Source: JAWLAT01 sp041395325
Lineage (GTDB): Bacteria; Pseudomonadota; Gammaproteobacteria; Xanthomonadales; SZUA-5
NCBI GenBank assembly: GCA_041395325.1
Contig: JAWLAT010000007.1
Location: 124,001 to 188,000, forward strand
Direction: 5' to 3'
Length of the DNA stretch: 64,000 nucleotides
Positions 16,599-25,401 of this stretch are shown here, piece after piece; position 1 is the stretch's first letter; each line of letters starts with the position of its first letter. Made by a program: the position numbers and the translations under genes. The notes beneath the pieces were generated by a model, which saw only the letters and a program-made list of their open reading frames with translations, did no database searches and was not told where the DNA came from.

Positions 16599-17420
16599 TC
16601 AAGCGCTGCGGAAGCGTTCGAGTCGGTCGCGGTAGGTGCGCGACAGCTTCAGTTTCTGTCCGTTGTCCAGCAACAGAAAGTACTCGCCATTCAGATGTGG
16701 GTGCAGTTCTCGAACGCGGTCAACCGCCACCAGCGTAGACCGGTGAATGCGGGCGAAGTGCCGCGAATCCAGACGTTCCTCCATGTCCTTCATCGTGCCG
16801 CGCACCACCAGTGTCTGTGCGCCGGTGTGGATGCACAGATAGTCTCCGGCGGCGTCGATCCAGGCGATGTCGGTCACTGGCACGCGCAGCAATCGATGGC
16901 CGTCCTTCAGGCTCAGTACGGCCGGCGTCGATCCGCTCTGTTCCGCGTCACCCTGCGCCAGTGCGTCGTCCAGGCTGAGTTCGGGCTTTCCGCTCCATTG
17001 CGCGAGCAAGCCCAGCAACTGCTCGCAGTGCTGCTGCGCCTGGCGGCCCTGCTGCTGCCCTTGAACTCGCTTGAGTGCCTCGTCCAGACGTTCTTCTTCG
17101 ACTGGCTTGAGCAGATAGTCGATCGCTCGGGCCTCGAAGGCCTGCACGGCGTACTGATCGTAGGCGGTGACGAAGATCGTTAGCGGCATGCTGTCCGCAG
17201 GAATGCGGGCCAGCGTCTGGAATCCATCCAGACCGGGCATCTGCACATCCAGAAACAGCAGATCCGGTTGCTCGCGGTCGAGCAGATCCAGCGCCGCCTG
17301 TCCGTTGCCGGCTTCGCCCACCACCACGACATCACTTCGCTTTTCCAGGCGCAGCCGCAAGCCACGACGGGCCAAGGGTTCATCGTCGACGACCAGCGCC
17401 CGCAGTGGTTGAAGGGTCAT
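16599..17420 (-). CDS. LytTR-family response regulator
   Basis: 273 aa. Receiver domain (about 1-125) with VVDDEPLARRGLRLRLEK, phospho-acceptor Asp in LLFLDVQMPGLDGF and VTAYDQYAVQAFEARAIDYLLKPVEEERL, then a LytTR DNA-binding domain (about 170-270) with GHRLLRVPVTDIAWIDAAGDY and FARIHRSTLVAVDRVRELHPHLNGEY. This is the AlgR/LytR architecture. It overlaps the histidine kinase gene by 4 bases and is certainly its partner. The regulated genes are not identifiable from here. Confidence 0.9.
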   Translation of the reverse strand: MTLQPLRALVVDDEPLARRGLRLRLEKRSDVVVVGEAGNGQAALDLLDREQPDLLFLDVQMPGLDGFQTLARIPADSMPLTIFVTAYDQYAVQAFEARAIDYLLKPVEEERLDEALKRVQGQQQGRQAQQHCEQLLGLLAQWSGKPELSLDDALAQGDAEQSGSTPAVLSLKDGHRLLRVPVTDIAWIDAAGDYLCIHTGAQTLVVRGTMKDMEERLDSRHFARIHRSTLVAVDRVRELHPHLNGEYFLLLDNGQKLKLSRTYRDRLERFRSA

Positions 17421-18523
17421 GGGCGACTCCGGGTTCGATAGGGGAGTTCCAGCACGATGCGGCAGCCACCACCGCTGGGGGACTCAATGCGCACCGACTG
17501 TGCCTCCTCGCCGTACAGCACACGCAGTCGTTCGCGCGTGTTGGCCAGTCCGACACCGTGGCCGGAACCCGCCGGCCGCTGCAGCAGTTCACAACCGGGC
17601 CCGTCGTCGGAAAGACGAATGATCAGTCTGCCATCGCGCACGTGTGCTTCGATCTCGACGCGCCCGCCCTCGACGCGCGGTGCAATGGCGTACTTGATGG
17701 CGTTCTCGATCAGGGGCTGCAGCAGCAGACTGGGCAGCAGCGCGTTTTCGGCGCCGGGATCGACCCGTTCGATGACGGTCAAGCGATCCTCGAAGCGCAG
17801 CTTCTCGATGTCCAGATACAGTCGGATGGCCTCGAGCTCCTGCGCCAATGTGACCTGTTGCATCGGATCGTTGTCGAGCGAATGACGCAGAAAGGCGCTC
17901 AGCCGCATGACCATCCGGTTGGCCGTATTGCCCTGCTCATCGAGGATCAGCGTGCTGATCGCATTGAGCGTGTTGAACAGGAAGTGGGGGTTGAGCTGAT
18001 AGCGCAACATTTTCAGCTGCGCCTCGTGTGCGATGGCCGTGGCGCGCAATGCGCGGTCGGCGTCGACCTTGCCTTCTTCGTGCTTCTTGATGCCGAAGTA
18101 GAGCGCCGCCCAGGCCAGAATCACCCAGACGAAGCTGCCGATGTAGGCCAGATAACCGAAGACGTCATCCGGTCGACAATCCACGCAATAGCCCCAGCCC
18201 AGGGCCGATACATAGACCATGCCCATCAGCACGGAGATGCCCAGTATCGGCCAGACGGTGACGGTCACGAAGGCGGCGGGCGGCAACTTCCAGGCAGCGC
18301 GCATGACCAGCCGCAAGGCCCAGGTGAGCACGACGCCGGCGATCACCAGCGGTATGGTCACCTTGATGTAGTAGGCGGGCTTGCCGTGGGCCAGCGCGCT
18401 CAGGTAGCTCAACACGCCGTAGCCCAGCCAGCCGCTGAGATGCAACAACCAAAAGCGAAATGGCCCGGTCACGCGGCCGGCGGGTGCGGGGGAGGGTTGC
18501 AGGGCGTCCACGTTGGATTGCAT
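17417..18523 (-). CDS. LytS/AlgZ-type sensor histidine kinase
   Basis: 368 aa. About four membrane helices in residues 25-165 (HLSGWLGYGVLSYL, PLVIAGVVLTWALRL, VTVWPILGISVLMGMVY, IGSFVWVILAWAALYFG), no periplasmic sensor domain, then the His_kinase family box RYQLNPHFLFNTLNAIS with the phospho-His, and an HATPase domain (LLQPLIENAIKYA, SDDGPGC, GVGLANTRERL). Start 18523 gives a normal N-terminus; the frame runs further upstream without family character. The stop overlaps the regulator start (ATGA). The membrane part has a CVDC pair that might respond to redox or metal, which is speculation. Confidence 0.9.
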   Translation of the reverse strand: MQSNVDALQPSPAPAGRVTGPFRFWLLHLSGWLGYGVLSYLSALAHGKPAYYIKVTIPLVIAGVVLTWALRLVMRAAWKLPPAAFVTVTVWPILGISVLMGMVYVSALGWGYCVDCRPDDVFGYLAYIGSFVWVILAWAALYFGIKKHEEGKVDADRALRATAIAHEAQLKMLRYQLNPHFLFNTLNAISTLILDEQGNTANRMVMRLSAFLRHSLDNDPMQQVTLAQELEAIRLYLDIEKLRFEDRLTVIERVDPGAENALLPSLLLQPLIENAIKYAIAPRVEGGRVEIEAHVRDGRLIIRLSDDGPGCELLQRPAGSGHGVGLANTRERLRVLYGEEAQSVRIESPSGGGCRIVLELPYRTRSRP

Positions 18524-18761
18524 CGGCGGCAGCTTAGCGCCTGGCGCGAAGGCCGGCACACCGTTGGTCGCGGATGGCGCGCGTCCTGTCCCGTTTCGCC
18601 ACGATCGGGTATCGGAATGGGCGGCGCCGCTGCCGAGTTGTGCCATGCGGATCAATCCAGCATCCGGCCTGCGCCGGGTGGGCGGTCGCCTCGCCTGGAT
18701 CAGCGTATGATCGGCGGGCCGCCACGCGGCGCCACCATCATCATCGCGGGGGAGCGAGACC

Positions 18762-20123
18762 ATGAGTCGTGAGACTGTTCCAACACTGGACGAGTTCGTC
18801 GATGGCGTAGACAAGCGCAACCCGGGGCAGCCTGAGTTCATCCAGGCGGTCAAGGAAGTGGCCGCCAGCGTGCTCGACTACATCAAGGATCACCCGAAGT
18901 ACCACGAGCATCAGATTCTCGAACGCATGGCCGAGCCCGACCGCGTGCTGTCATTCCGAGTTTGCTGGCAGGACGACGAGGGCCATGTGCGGGTCAACCG
19001 TGGCTATCGCATCCAGAACAACAATGCCATTGGGCCCTACAAGGGCGGCATCCGCTTTCATCCCTCCGTCAACCAGGGCATTCTCAAGTTCCTGGCCTTC
19101 GAGCAGACCTTCAAGAATGCGCTGACCAGCCTGCCGATGGGCGGCGGCAAGGGCGGTTCGAATTTCAATCCGAAGGGCAAGTCGGACGCCGAGATCATGC
19201 GCTTCTGTCAGGCCTTCATGACCGAACTGTATCGGCATGTGGGCGAAGACACCGATGTGCCCGCGGGCGACATCGGCGTTGGTGGACGTGAGATCGGCTA
19301 CATGTTTGGCCAGTTCAAGCGCATCACCAACCGTTTCGTCGGTGTCTTGACCGGCAAGGGGATGGAGTACGGTGGCTCGCCGATCCGTACCGAGGCCACT
19401 GGCTACGGGGCCGTCTACTTTCTTGAGGACATGCTGGCTCGGGTCGGCAAGTCGATCGATGGCGAAGTCTGCCTGGTGTCAGGGTCCGGCAACGTGGCGC
19501 AGCATGCGGTCGAGAAGATCCTGCAGTTGGGCGGCAAGCCGGTCACACTGAGCGACTCGGACGGCTTCATCTACGACAAGGACGGCATCACTCACGAGAA
19601 GCTGGCCTTCGTCAAGGAACTGAAGAACAAGCGTCGCGGCCGCATCGAGGAATACGCCACCAAGTTTGGCGCCGAATTCCACGGTGGCGCTGCGCGTCCC
19701 TGGTCGGTGCCGGGGCGCTACGCTGTGCCGTGCGCAACGCAGAACGAGATCAATGCCGATGACGCCAAGATGATGCTCGACAACGGCGTGCAGGCGGTCT
19801 CCGAGGGCGCGAACATGCCCACCGAGCTCGAAGCTGTCCACCTGTTCCAGGCCGCGCGAATTCTGTTCGCACCCGGCAAGGCCGCCAATGCCGGCGGCGT
19901 GGGTGTCTCCGGGCTGGAGATGAGCCAGAACTCGGCCCGCATCACCTGGAAGGAAGACGAGTTGCAGAAGCTGTTGCGCGACATCATGCAGGGCATTCAC
20001 GACCGCTGCGTCCGTTATGGCGGTGTCGCGGGCGAGCCCGGCTACATCGACTACGTCAAGGGCGCCAATGTCGCCGGCTTCGTCAAGGTGGCCGACGCGA
20101 TGATTGCGCAGGGCGTGGTTTGA
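18762..20123 (+). CDS. gdhA: Glutamate dehydrogenase (hexameric, probably NADP-specific)
   Basis: 453 aa, typical for the ~450-aa class I enzymes that make glutamate from 2-oxoglutarate and ammonia. Clear blocks: NAIGPYKGGIRFHPSVN, FKNALTSLPMGGGKGGS with the catalytic Lys, DVPAGDIGVGGREIGYMFGQF, TGYGAVYF and the nucleotide-binding SGSGNVAQHAVEKILQLG with Ser following (VTLSDSDG), which favours NADP. Monocistronic, with a strong inverted repeat after the stop. Confidence 0.95.
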   Translation: MSRETVPTLDEFVDGVDKRNPGQPEFIQAVKEVAASVLDYIKDHPKYHEHQILERMAEPDRVLSFRVCWQDDEGHVRVNRGYRIQNNNAIGPYKGGIRFHPSVNQGILKFLAFEQTFKNALTSLPMGGGKGGSNFNPKGKSDAEIMRFCQAFMTELYRHVGEDTDVPAGDIGVGGREIGYMFGQFKRITNRFVGVLTGKGMEYGGSPIRTEATGYGAVYFLEDMLARVGKSIDGEVCLVSGSGNVAQHAVEKILQLGGKPVTLSDSDGFIYDKDGITHEKLAFVKELKNKRRGRIEEYATKFGAEFHGGAARPWSVPGRYAVPCATQNEINADDAKMMLDNGVQAVSEGANMPTELEAVHLFQAARILFAPGKAANAGGVGVSGLEMSQNSARITWKEDELQKLLRDIMQGIHDRCVRYGGVAGEPGYIDYVKGANVAGFVKVADAMIAQGVV

Positions 20124-20136
20124 GGGAATTGCTGGA

Positions 20137-20160
20137 ACCCGGCCGGTTCTCCGGCCGGGT
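20137..20160 (+). terminator. gdhA downstream stem-loop
   Basis: Perfect inverted repeat ACCCGGCCGG-TTCT-CCGGCCGGGT, 13 bases after the gdhA stop. There is no U-tract, so it may act as a 3' stabiliser or a rho-assisted end. Confidence 0.6.
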
Positions 20161-20168
20161 AGCGGCGA

Positions 20169-20191
20169 GGGCCCAGGGCACAGGGCCCAGA
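20169..20191. repeat. Short GCNCAGG heptanucleotide repeat
   Basis: About three units (GCCCAGG, GCACAGG, GCCCAGA) preceded by GGCGAGG, the same lead-in (GCGAGG) as the array at 5936. Confidence 0.75.
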
Positions 20192-20364
20192 GTTGGCCAG
20201 GTGTTGTGGTTCATCGAGCCTGCTCGGCCTCGTATCGTGCTCAGCAAGCGGCGGGATCTGGACGCGCGAGTAGCTCAGCGCCCTCGGTGGGTTACATGCA
20301 GAATTCCGCTCGGACGGCGACACTGTGGGGCTACCCAGAAGGGCGCAACGCAGCCATGAAGGGC

Positions 20365-20392
20365 AAAGCGGCGATGCTCGCCGCACTCCAAG
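20365..20392. repeat. Fragment of the hairpin repeat element
   Basis: AAAGCGGCGATGCTC followed by GCCGCACTCCAAG matches the reverse complement of the right hairpin arm of the elements at 6093-6183 and 6376-6468. The second arm is degenerate or missing here. Confidence 0.7.
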
Positions 20393-20661
20393 GTGCCTGC
20401 GGCACAGCAAAGTCGATGTTCGCTGCCTCGCTACGCGGGGATGAGCCTGCGCCGACTGATCGCGTCGGGGGCGTTGGCACAGCGGCTCCGACATCCCGAC
20501 CGACTGGCTTTCGACCAAAGCCCGACAATGGCGCAGCGAGCCACGCATCCGAAGTTGCCTCGCCGAACGCGAATCTCGCCATCCCTCAGCCCTAGGGCCC
20601 TCAGCCGGCCAATCCGACCATGTAGAATCGCGGACCTTCGTCGATACACGTGGGTGGCAAG

Positions 20662-22086
20662 GTGAGTGACCAGTTTGACGTGGTGGTGATTGGAGCTGGG
20701 CCGGGTGGCTATGTGGCGGCCATTCGGGCGGCGCAGCTGGGTCTGAAGACGGCCTGCGTCGACGACATGCAGGGCAAGGACGGCAAGCCCACCCTCGGCG
20801 GCACCTGTCTGAACGTCGGCTGCATTCCTTCCAAGGCGCTGCTCGATTCCTCACGGCAGTTCCACAACTTGCAGCATCTGTTTGGTGACCACGGCATCAG
20901 CACCAGTGATGCGGCGATCGACGTGCCGACCATGGTCGCCCGCAAGGACCGCATCGTGAAGCAGCTGACCGGCGGCATCGCACAGCTGTTCAAGGCCAAC
21001 AAGGTCACGCCTTTTGCCGGACGCGGCAAACTGCTGGGCGCCGGAAAGGTCGAAGTCAGCTTCCACGATGGGGCCACCGAGGTCATCCAGGCGCGCCACG
21101 TGATTCTGGCGACGGGGTCGCGTCCGATCGAGATCCCGAAGGTGCCCTTCGACGGTCAATACATCGTCGACAACATCGGTGCACTGGATTTCGACGCCGT
21201 GCCCAAGCGGCTCGGCGTCATTGGTGCCGGTGTCATTGGTCTGGAACTGGGCAGTGTCTGGCGTCGCCTGGGCAGTGAGGTCACCGTGCTCGAGGCGCTG
21301 CCGGACTTCCTTTCTGCCGCCGATACCGATGTCGCCCGTGCGGCGCAGCGCGAATTCAAGAAGCAGGGGCTGGACATCCGCCTGGGTGCCAAGGTGACTT
21401 CGGCCCAGGTCGGTGATGGTGCCGTGCTGGTGCGTTTCTCCGATGGCCAGGGCGACCACGAGATGACGGTCGACCGGCTGCTGGTGGCCGTGGGGCGCCG
21501 CGCCTGGACCGGCGGTTTGCTGGCAGATGAGGCCGGGGTCAAGCTGACCGAGCGCGGACTGATCGAAGTCGACGATCACTGTCGCACCAGCGCCGAGAAT
21601 GTTTGGGCCGTTGGTGACTGCGTGCGCGGTCCGATGCTGGCGCACAAGGCCAGCGAAGAGGGTATCGCCGTGGCCGAGCGCATCGCCGGCAAGCCGGGTC
21701 ACGTCAATCTGGACACGGTGCCCTGGGTGATCTACACCGAGCCTGAAATCGCTTGGGTGGGTCAGACCGAGCAACAGCTGAAGGCCGCGGGTGTCAATTA
21801 TCGCAGCGGCAGCTTCCCCTTTGCCGCCACTGGACGGGCGTTGGCCATGGCCGAGCCGGCCGGCATGGTGAAGATCCTCGCCGACGCCGAGACTGATCGC
21901 ATTCTTGGCGTGCACATGGTCGGCGCCAACGTCTCGGAGCTGATCGCCGAGGCCGTGGTGGCGATGGAGTTCTGTGCATCGTCGGAAGATCTGGCGCGCA
22001 TCTGTCATGCCCATCCGACCCTGTCCGAGGCTGTGCACGAGGCCGCCCTGGCCGTCGACAAACGCGCCATTCATCGTGGCAATTGA
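20662..22086 (+). CDS. lpdA: Dihydrolipoyl dehydrogenase (E3)
   Basis: About 474 aa flavoprotein that reoxidises lipoyl groups of 2-oxoacid dehydrogenase complexes and the glycine cleavage system. FAD motif VVVIGAGPGGYVAAIRAAQLG, redox-active disulfide GGTCLNVGCIPSK, NAD motif LGVIGAGVIGLELGSVWRRLG, FAD motif NVWAVGDCVRGPMLAHKA and the C-terminal HAHPTLSEAVHEAALAV with the catalytic His-Glu. Two in-frame GTG codons (20650 and 20662) can start it; 20662 gives VSDQFDVVV, matching relatives that begin MS.QFDV. It is not next to sucAB. Confidence 0.93.
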   Translation: MSDQFDVVVIGAGPGGYVAAIRAAQLGLKTACVDDMQGKDGKPTLGGTCLNVGCIPSKALLDSSRQFHNLQHLFGDHGISTSDAAIDVPTMVARKDRIVKQLTGGIAQLFKANKVTPFAGRGKLLGAGKVEVSFHDGATEVIQARHVILATGSRPIEIPKVPFDGQYIVDNIGALDFDAVPKRLGVIGAGVIGLELGSVWRRLGSEVTVLEALPDFLSAADTDVARAAQREFKKQGLDIRLGAKVTSAQVGDGAVLVRFSDGQGDHEMTVDRLLVAVGRRAWTGGLLADEAGVKLTERGLIEVDDHCRTSAENVWAVGDCVRGPMLAHKASEEGIAVAERIAGKPGHVNLDTVPWVIYTEPEIAWVGQTEQQLKAAGVNYRSGSFPFAATGRALAMAEPAGMVKILADAETDRILGVHMVGANVSELIAEAVVAMEFCASSEDLARICHAHPTLSEAVHEAALAVDKRAIHRGN

Positions 22087-22096
22087 GGGCATCTCC

Positions 22097-23101
22097 ATGC
22101 AGCAGCCGTTTCGCGCGTTCCGGATTCGCAACGAGGGTGGCGAACACGCTGCTGGCGTGGAGTCAGTGCAACTGGCCGATCTGGCAGACGGCGAACTGGA
22201 TCTGAAGGTCGCCTGGTCCAGCGTCAACTACAAGGATGGGTTGGCCGGCACCGGCAAGGGCAAGATCTGCCGCAGCTATCCGATGGTGGGTGGCATTGAT
22301 GTGGCGGGGTACGTCGTCGCCAGCCGGGACGATCGCTTCCGCGAGGGTGACGCGGTGCTGTTGACCGGCAGCGGCTTGTCGGAAACGCGCGATGGTGGCT
22401 ATTCCGAATATGCGCGCGTGCAGGCCGAATGGGCTGTCCCCCTGCCAACCGGACTGAGCATGCGCGAGGCGATGGGCATCGGCACGGCCGGCTTCACCGC
22501 AGCCTTGTGCCTGTGGCGCATGTTGGCCAATGGCCAAAAGCCGGCCGCTGGCCCGGTGGTCGTCACTGGCGCTTCCGGCGGCGTGGGCACGCTGGCGTTG
22601 GATATTTTCTCCCGCGCCGGATTCGAGATGCATGCGATCACCGGCAAGCCGCAGCAGTTCGACTATCTGCAGCGCATCGGTGCGCGGCAGTGCATTTCCC
22701 GTGAGGGCCTGTACTGGGGGCAACGGCCGCTGGAGTCGGCACGCTGGGCCGGAGCCGTCGACAATGTGGGCGGCGAGATGCTCGATGGGTTGACCCGAGT
22801 GATTCAACCTTGGGGCAGCATCGCCAGCTGTGGCATGGCCGGAGGCATGGAACTGCATACGACCGTGATGCCTTTCATCATCCGTGGCATCGCCTTGCTT
22901 GGCATCAACTCGGCCGGCACGCCCTATCCGATTCGGCGCGAGCTGTGGCAACACCTCGCCGATGACTGGAAGCCCCGGCATCTGGACACCATCATCACCG
23001 ACGAGGTGGATCTGGATGGCCTGGGTGGTGCCTTCGAGCGACTGATGGCAGGGTCCGGCTGTGGCCGAACCGTTGTTAGAATCGACCCTGAAGCTGAATG
23101 A
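22097..23101 (+). CDS. Zinc-free MDR oxidoreductase, AcuI/YhdH acrylyl-CoA reductase family
   Basis: 334 aa. In the family, NADPH reduces acrylyl-CoA to propionyl-CoA or other 2-enoyl compounds. Seen: WSSVNYKDGLAGTGKGKICRSYP near the N-terminus, GYSEYARVQAEWAVPLP, TAGFTAALCLW and the nucleotide-binding VVVTGASGGVGTLALDIF (about 155-172). It begins 10 bases after lpdA and is probably in the same transcript. Start at 22097 gives the usual length. Confidence 0.88.
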   Translation: MQQPFRAFRIRNEGGEHAAGVESVQLADLADGELDLKVAWSSVNYKDGLAGTGKGKICRSYPMVGGIDVAGYVVASRDDRFREGDAVLLTGSGLSETRDGGYSEYARVQAEWAVPLPTGLSMREAMGIGTAGFTAALCLWRMLANGQKPAAGPVVVTGASGGVGTLALDIFSRAGFEMHAITGKPQQFDYLQRIGARQCISREGLYWGQRPLESARWAGAVDNVGGEMLDGLTRVIQPWGSIASCGMAGGMELHTTVMPFIIRGIALLGINSAGTPYPIRRELWQHLADDWKPRHLDTIITDEVDLDGLGGAFERLMAGSGCGRTVVRIDPEAE

Positions 23102-23175
23102 CCGCCACCACGCCGGACGCTTTTGCGTAGAATCGAAGCTCCGGTGCGTGACTCCCCTGACTTCCCGAGGATGCC

Positions 23176-23541
23176 ATGGCTCGTGTTCTGATCGTTGATG
23201 ACTCTCCGTCCCAGTTGCTGGTCCTCAAGCGGATCGTCGAGGGACTCGGTCACGAGACCATCTCGGCAGAGGATGGGCAGCAGGGCGTGGAAATGGCGCG
23301 GCAGAACCTGCCCGACCTGATTCTGATGGACGTGGTGATGCCGAATCTCAATGGATTCCAGGCCACGCGCACCATCAGCCGCGACAAGGCCACCAGCCAC
23401 ATTCCCGTGATCCTGGTGACCACCAAGGATCAGGAGACCGACCGGGTTTGGGGCATGCGGCAAGGTGCCAAGGGCTACATCACCAAGCCCATCAATGAAG
23501 GCCAGCTGGTCAAGGTCATCAAGGAATTTCTGCCCGGCTGA
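23176..23541 (+). CDS. Single-domain response regulator, PilH-like
   Basis: 121 aa, receiver domain only: MARVLIVDDSPSQLLVLKRI, phospho-Asp in LILMDVVMPNLNGF (about residue 52), the Thr in ILVTTKDQ and Lys in GYITKPI. This matches PilH/PilG-type twitching-motility regulators of Xanthomonadales, although no pil genes are adjacent. ATG at 23176 follows GAGGATGCC. Confidence 0.82.
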   Translation: MARVLIVDDSPSQLLVLKRIVEGLGHETISAEDGQQGVEMARQNLPDLILMDVVMPNLNGFQATRTISRDKATSHIPVILVTTKDQETDRVWGMRQGAKGYITKPINEGQLVKVIKEFLPG

Positions 23542-23633
23542 CCGGCGAGGGACCCGCACGCTCAGGTCATCAGCGGTCGTCCAAGCCTCGCTTCGAGCCG
23601 GCGCACCGCTTACCGCGGTGCACCTGATCAGGC

Positions 23634-24536
23634 TCAGGTCCGACGTCGAGGCTCAAAGTCGGCAAAACGTTCCTGCATCTGTTCGTACCATTGACGATCG
23701 GCCTCGTTCGCAGCGGGCGGTGCCTGGATTTGCAGCTCGACGTAGAGATCACCTGCTGGCGTGCCAGGCAAGCCCTTGCCCTTCAGCCGCAGTCGCTGAC
23801 CGCTGCGTGAGCCGCTGGGTACCCGCAAGCTGACCTGGCCGGACAAGGTCGGGACGGCCAGCTGCGCACCCAGCGCGGCCTCCCAAGGTGCCAATGCCAG
23901 CCGATGTCGCAGATCCCGCCCATCGACCTCGAAGTCCGGGTGGGGGCGGATGTGGATCTCCAGCAGCAGGTCGCCGGCACCATCAGGCCCGGGTTCGCCC
24001 TGTTCCGCCAGTCGAATGGTCTGACCTTCCTGGACGCCCGCGGGAATCCGCACTTCCAATGTACGCAGGCCACGCGTGCCGCCGACCTGGAAGCGTTGCT
24101 TGCCGCCTTCGGCCGCAGTGGCCAGATCCACTTCCAGTGTCGCGCGCAGATCCGGACCACGGCGCCTGACCGAAGGACCATGGGCGCGTCCACCACCACC
24201 GCGTCCGCGACCGAAGAGGCTCTCGAAGAAATCGCTGAAATCGCCGCGTGGCCCGTCGCCAAAGTCGAACTGCCCGCCCTGCCAGCCCGGCGGTGGTCGA
24301 AACTCCTCGCCCGAACGGAAGCCTCCGGCCCGGAGTTGATCGTACTCGGCCTTGCGCGCTGGATCACCGAGCACTTCGTTGGCCTCGTTGATCTCCTTGA
24401 AGCGGTCCTCGGCGCCCGCTTCGCTGCTTTTGTCCGGATGGTATTTCTTGGCCAGCCGGCGATAGGCGGACTTGATCGTCGCCGCGTCGGCGCCCGGTTC
24501 GACGCCAAGCACCTTGTAATAGTCCTTGAATTGCAT
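23634..24536 (-). CDS. cbpA: Curved-DNA-binding protein / DnaJ-class co-chaperone
   Basis: 300 aa. J domain at 1-70 with YYKVLGVEPGADAATIKSAYRRLAKKYHPDKS (HPD present), a G/F-rich linker (FGDGPRGDFSDFFESLFGRGRGGGG), then two DnaJ C-terminal beta domains without a zinc finger, as in CbpA. It stimulates DnaK ATPase and may bind DNA. The gene lies in the same direction as hsp20, with that gene's terminator between them, so it is probably expressed from its own promoter. Confidence 0.92.
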   Translation of the reverse strand: MQFKDYYKVLGVEPGADAATIKSAYRRLAKKYHPDKSSEAGAEDRFKEINEANEVLGDPARKAEYDQLRAGGFRSGEEFRPPPGWQGGQFDFGDGPRGDFSDFFESLFGRGRGGGGRAHGPSVRRRGPDLRATLEVDLATAAEGGKQRFQVGGTRGLRTLEVRIPAGVQEGQTIRLAEQGEPGPDGAGDLLLEIHIRPHPDFEVDGRDLRHRLALAPWEAALGAQLAVPTLSGQVSLRVPSGSRSGQRLRLKGKGLPGTPAGDLYVELQIQAPPAANEADRQWYEQMQERFADFEPRRRT

Positions 24537-24686
24537 CGTCGTTGTCAGTCCCTGCGAAATCTGTGCATCAATCTGGCGGACCCATCAAGATAGCGGGTTG
24601 ACCGTCGCCAGCGCGACCGGTCAGGCCTTGATGGCAATGCGTATGTCCCCGTCCCGGTATGTGACGGCGGTCGTTCCCACGGCCAC

Positions 24687-24719
24687 AAAAAAGCCCGCGG
24701 AGGTCCGCTCCGCGGGCTT
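24687..24719 (-). terminator. Rho-independent terminator of hsp20
   Basis: On the minus strand AAGCCCGCGGAG-CGGAC-CTCCGCGGGCTT runs into a T-rich tract (TTTTTTG). It is about 65 bases past the hsp20 stop. Confidence 0.9.
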
Positions 24720-24783
24720 CGGGCCGGGCGGCGGCCAGCGCGGTCGGCCGGCCGCAGCCGACCCACCGCGTACTGCCCGGCGC

Positions 24784-25224
24784 TCAGGAGACCGTAATAC
24801 GGCGCGGGGTGGATTCGGGACGCTTGGGGATCACCACCTCCAGCACGCCATTGCGGCCGGTCGCGGTGATGCCTTCGGCGTCGGCGCTGTCAGGCAGGGC
24901 GAAGCGCCGGTAGAAGACGCCATGTTGGCGCTCGACCCGCGTGAACTTGGTGTTCTCTTCCTTGCTCTGCTGCTGCCGTTCACCGCGGATCGTCAAGACG
25001 CCCTTGTCCATGTGAATTTCGATGTCCTTGGTATCCACACCCGGAATGTCCGCATGGATGACAAAGCGCGAGGGCTCCTCCTTGATGTCCACGCGTGGCG
25101 CCCAGTGGGCGGTGACGACACTGGACTGGTCACCGTCTTCATTGCCGAAGAACTTGTCGAAGAACTGCTGCACTTCCTGGGGAAACTGACTGTTCTGCGG
25201 ATAGCTGAAACGACTCAGAGTCAT
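24784..25224 (-). CDS. Small heat-shock protein, Hsp20 family
   Basis: 146 aa alpha-crystallin chaperone that holds unfolding proteins. Core domain about 43-140: WAPRVDIKEEPSRFVIHADIPGVDTKDIEIHMDKGVLTIRGER and the GVLEVVIPK near the C-terminus (I/L-x-I/V type tail). Start 25224 has AAGGAA seven bases upstream. A sigma-32-like promoter and a strong terminator enclose it as a single-gene unit. Confidence 0.95.
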   Translation of the reverse strand: MTLSRFSYPQNSQFPQEVQQFFDKFFGNEDGDQSSVVTAHWAPRVDIKEEPSRFVIHADIPGVDTKDIEIHMDKGVLTIRGERQQQSKEENTKFTRVERQHGVFYRRFALPDSADAEGITATGRNGVLEVVIPKRPESTPRRITVS

Positions 25225-25272
25225 GATCGGATTCCTTGTTTCGTGGGGGCGGTGTGGCCGCCGATGGCCACG

Positions 25273-25302
25273 ATCTAGGGGTGTGCATTGACAATTCAAG
25301 GG
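25273..25302 (-). promoter_or_regulatory. Sigma-32 (heat-shock) type promoter of hsp20
   Basis: On the minus strand CCCTTGAA, a 13-base spacer, then CCCCTAGAT. This matches the RpoH consensus (CCCTTGAA, 13-14 bases, CCCCATNT) with one or two mismatches in the -10. It is about 50 bases before the hsp20 start. Confidence 0.8.
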
Positions 25303-25401
25303 GGATATGCAGCGCGGCTCGCGCCATGGCTGCGGAGTCGCCGCGCCGAATCCGGCAGCGCTGGCTACAATTGGGATGCTGCCCATCCAGGATCCGCATC
25401 G

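Larger units (their letters stand above)
20161..20661. other. Non-coding gap with repeat fragments between gdhA and lpdA
   Basis: About 500 bases with no convincing gene. It opens with a short heptamer repeat (20169-20191) and holds a fragment of the hairpin element (20365-20392). The short open frames in it lack family features. The lpdA promoter must lie in the last part, but no good -35/-10 pair stands out. Confidence 0.6.
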
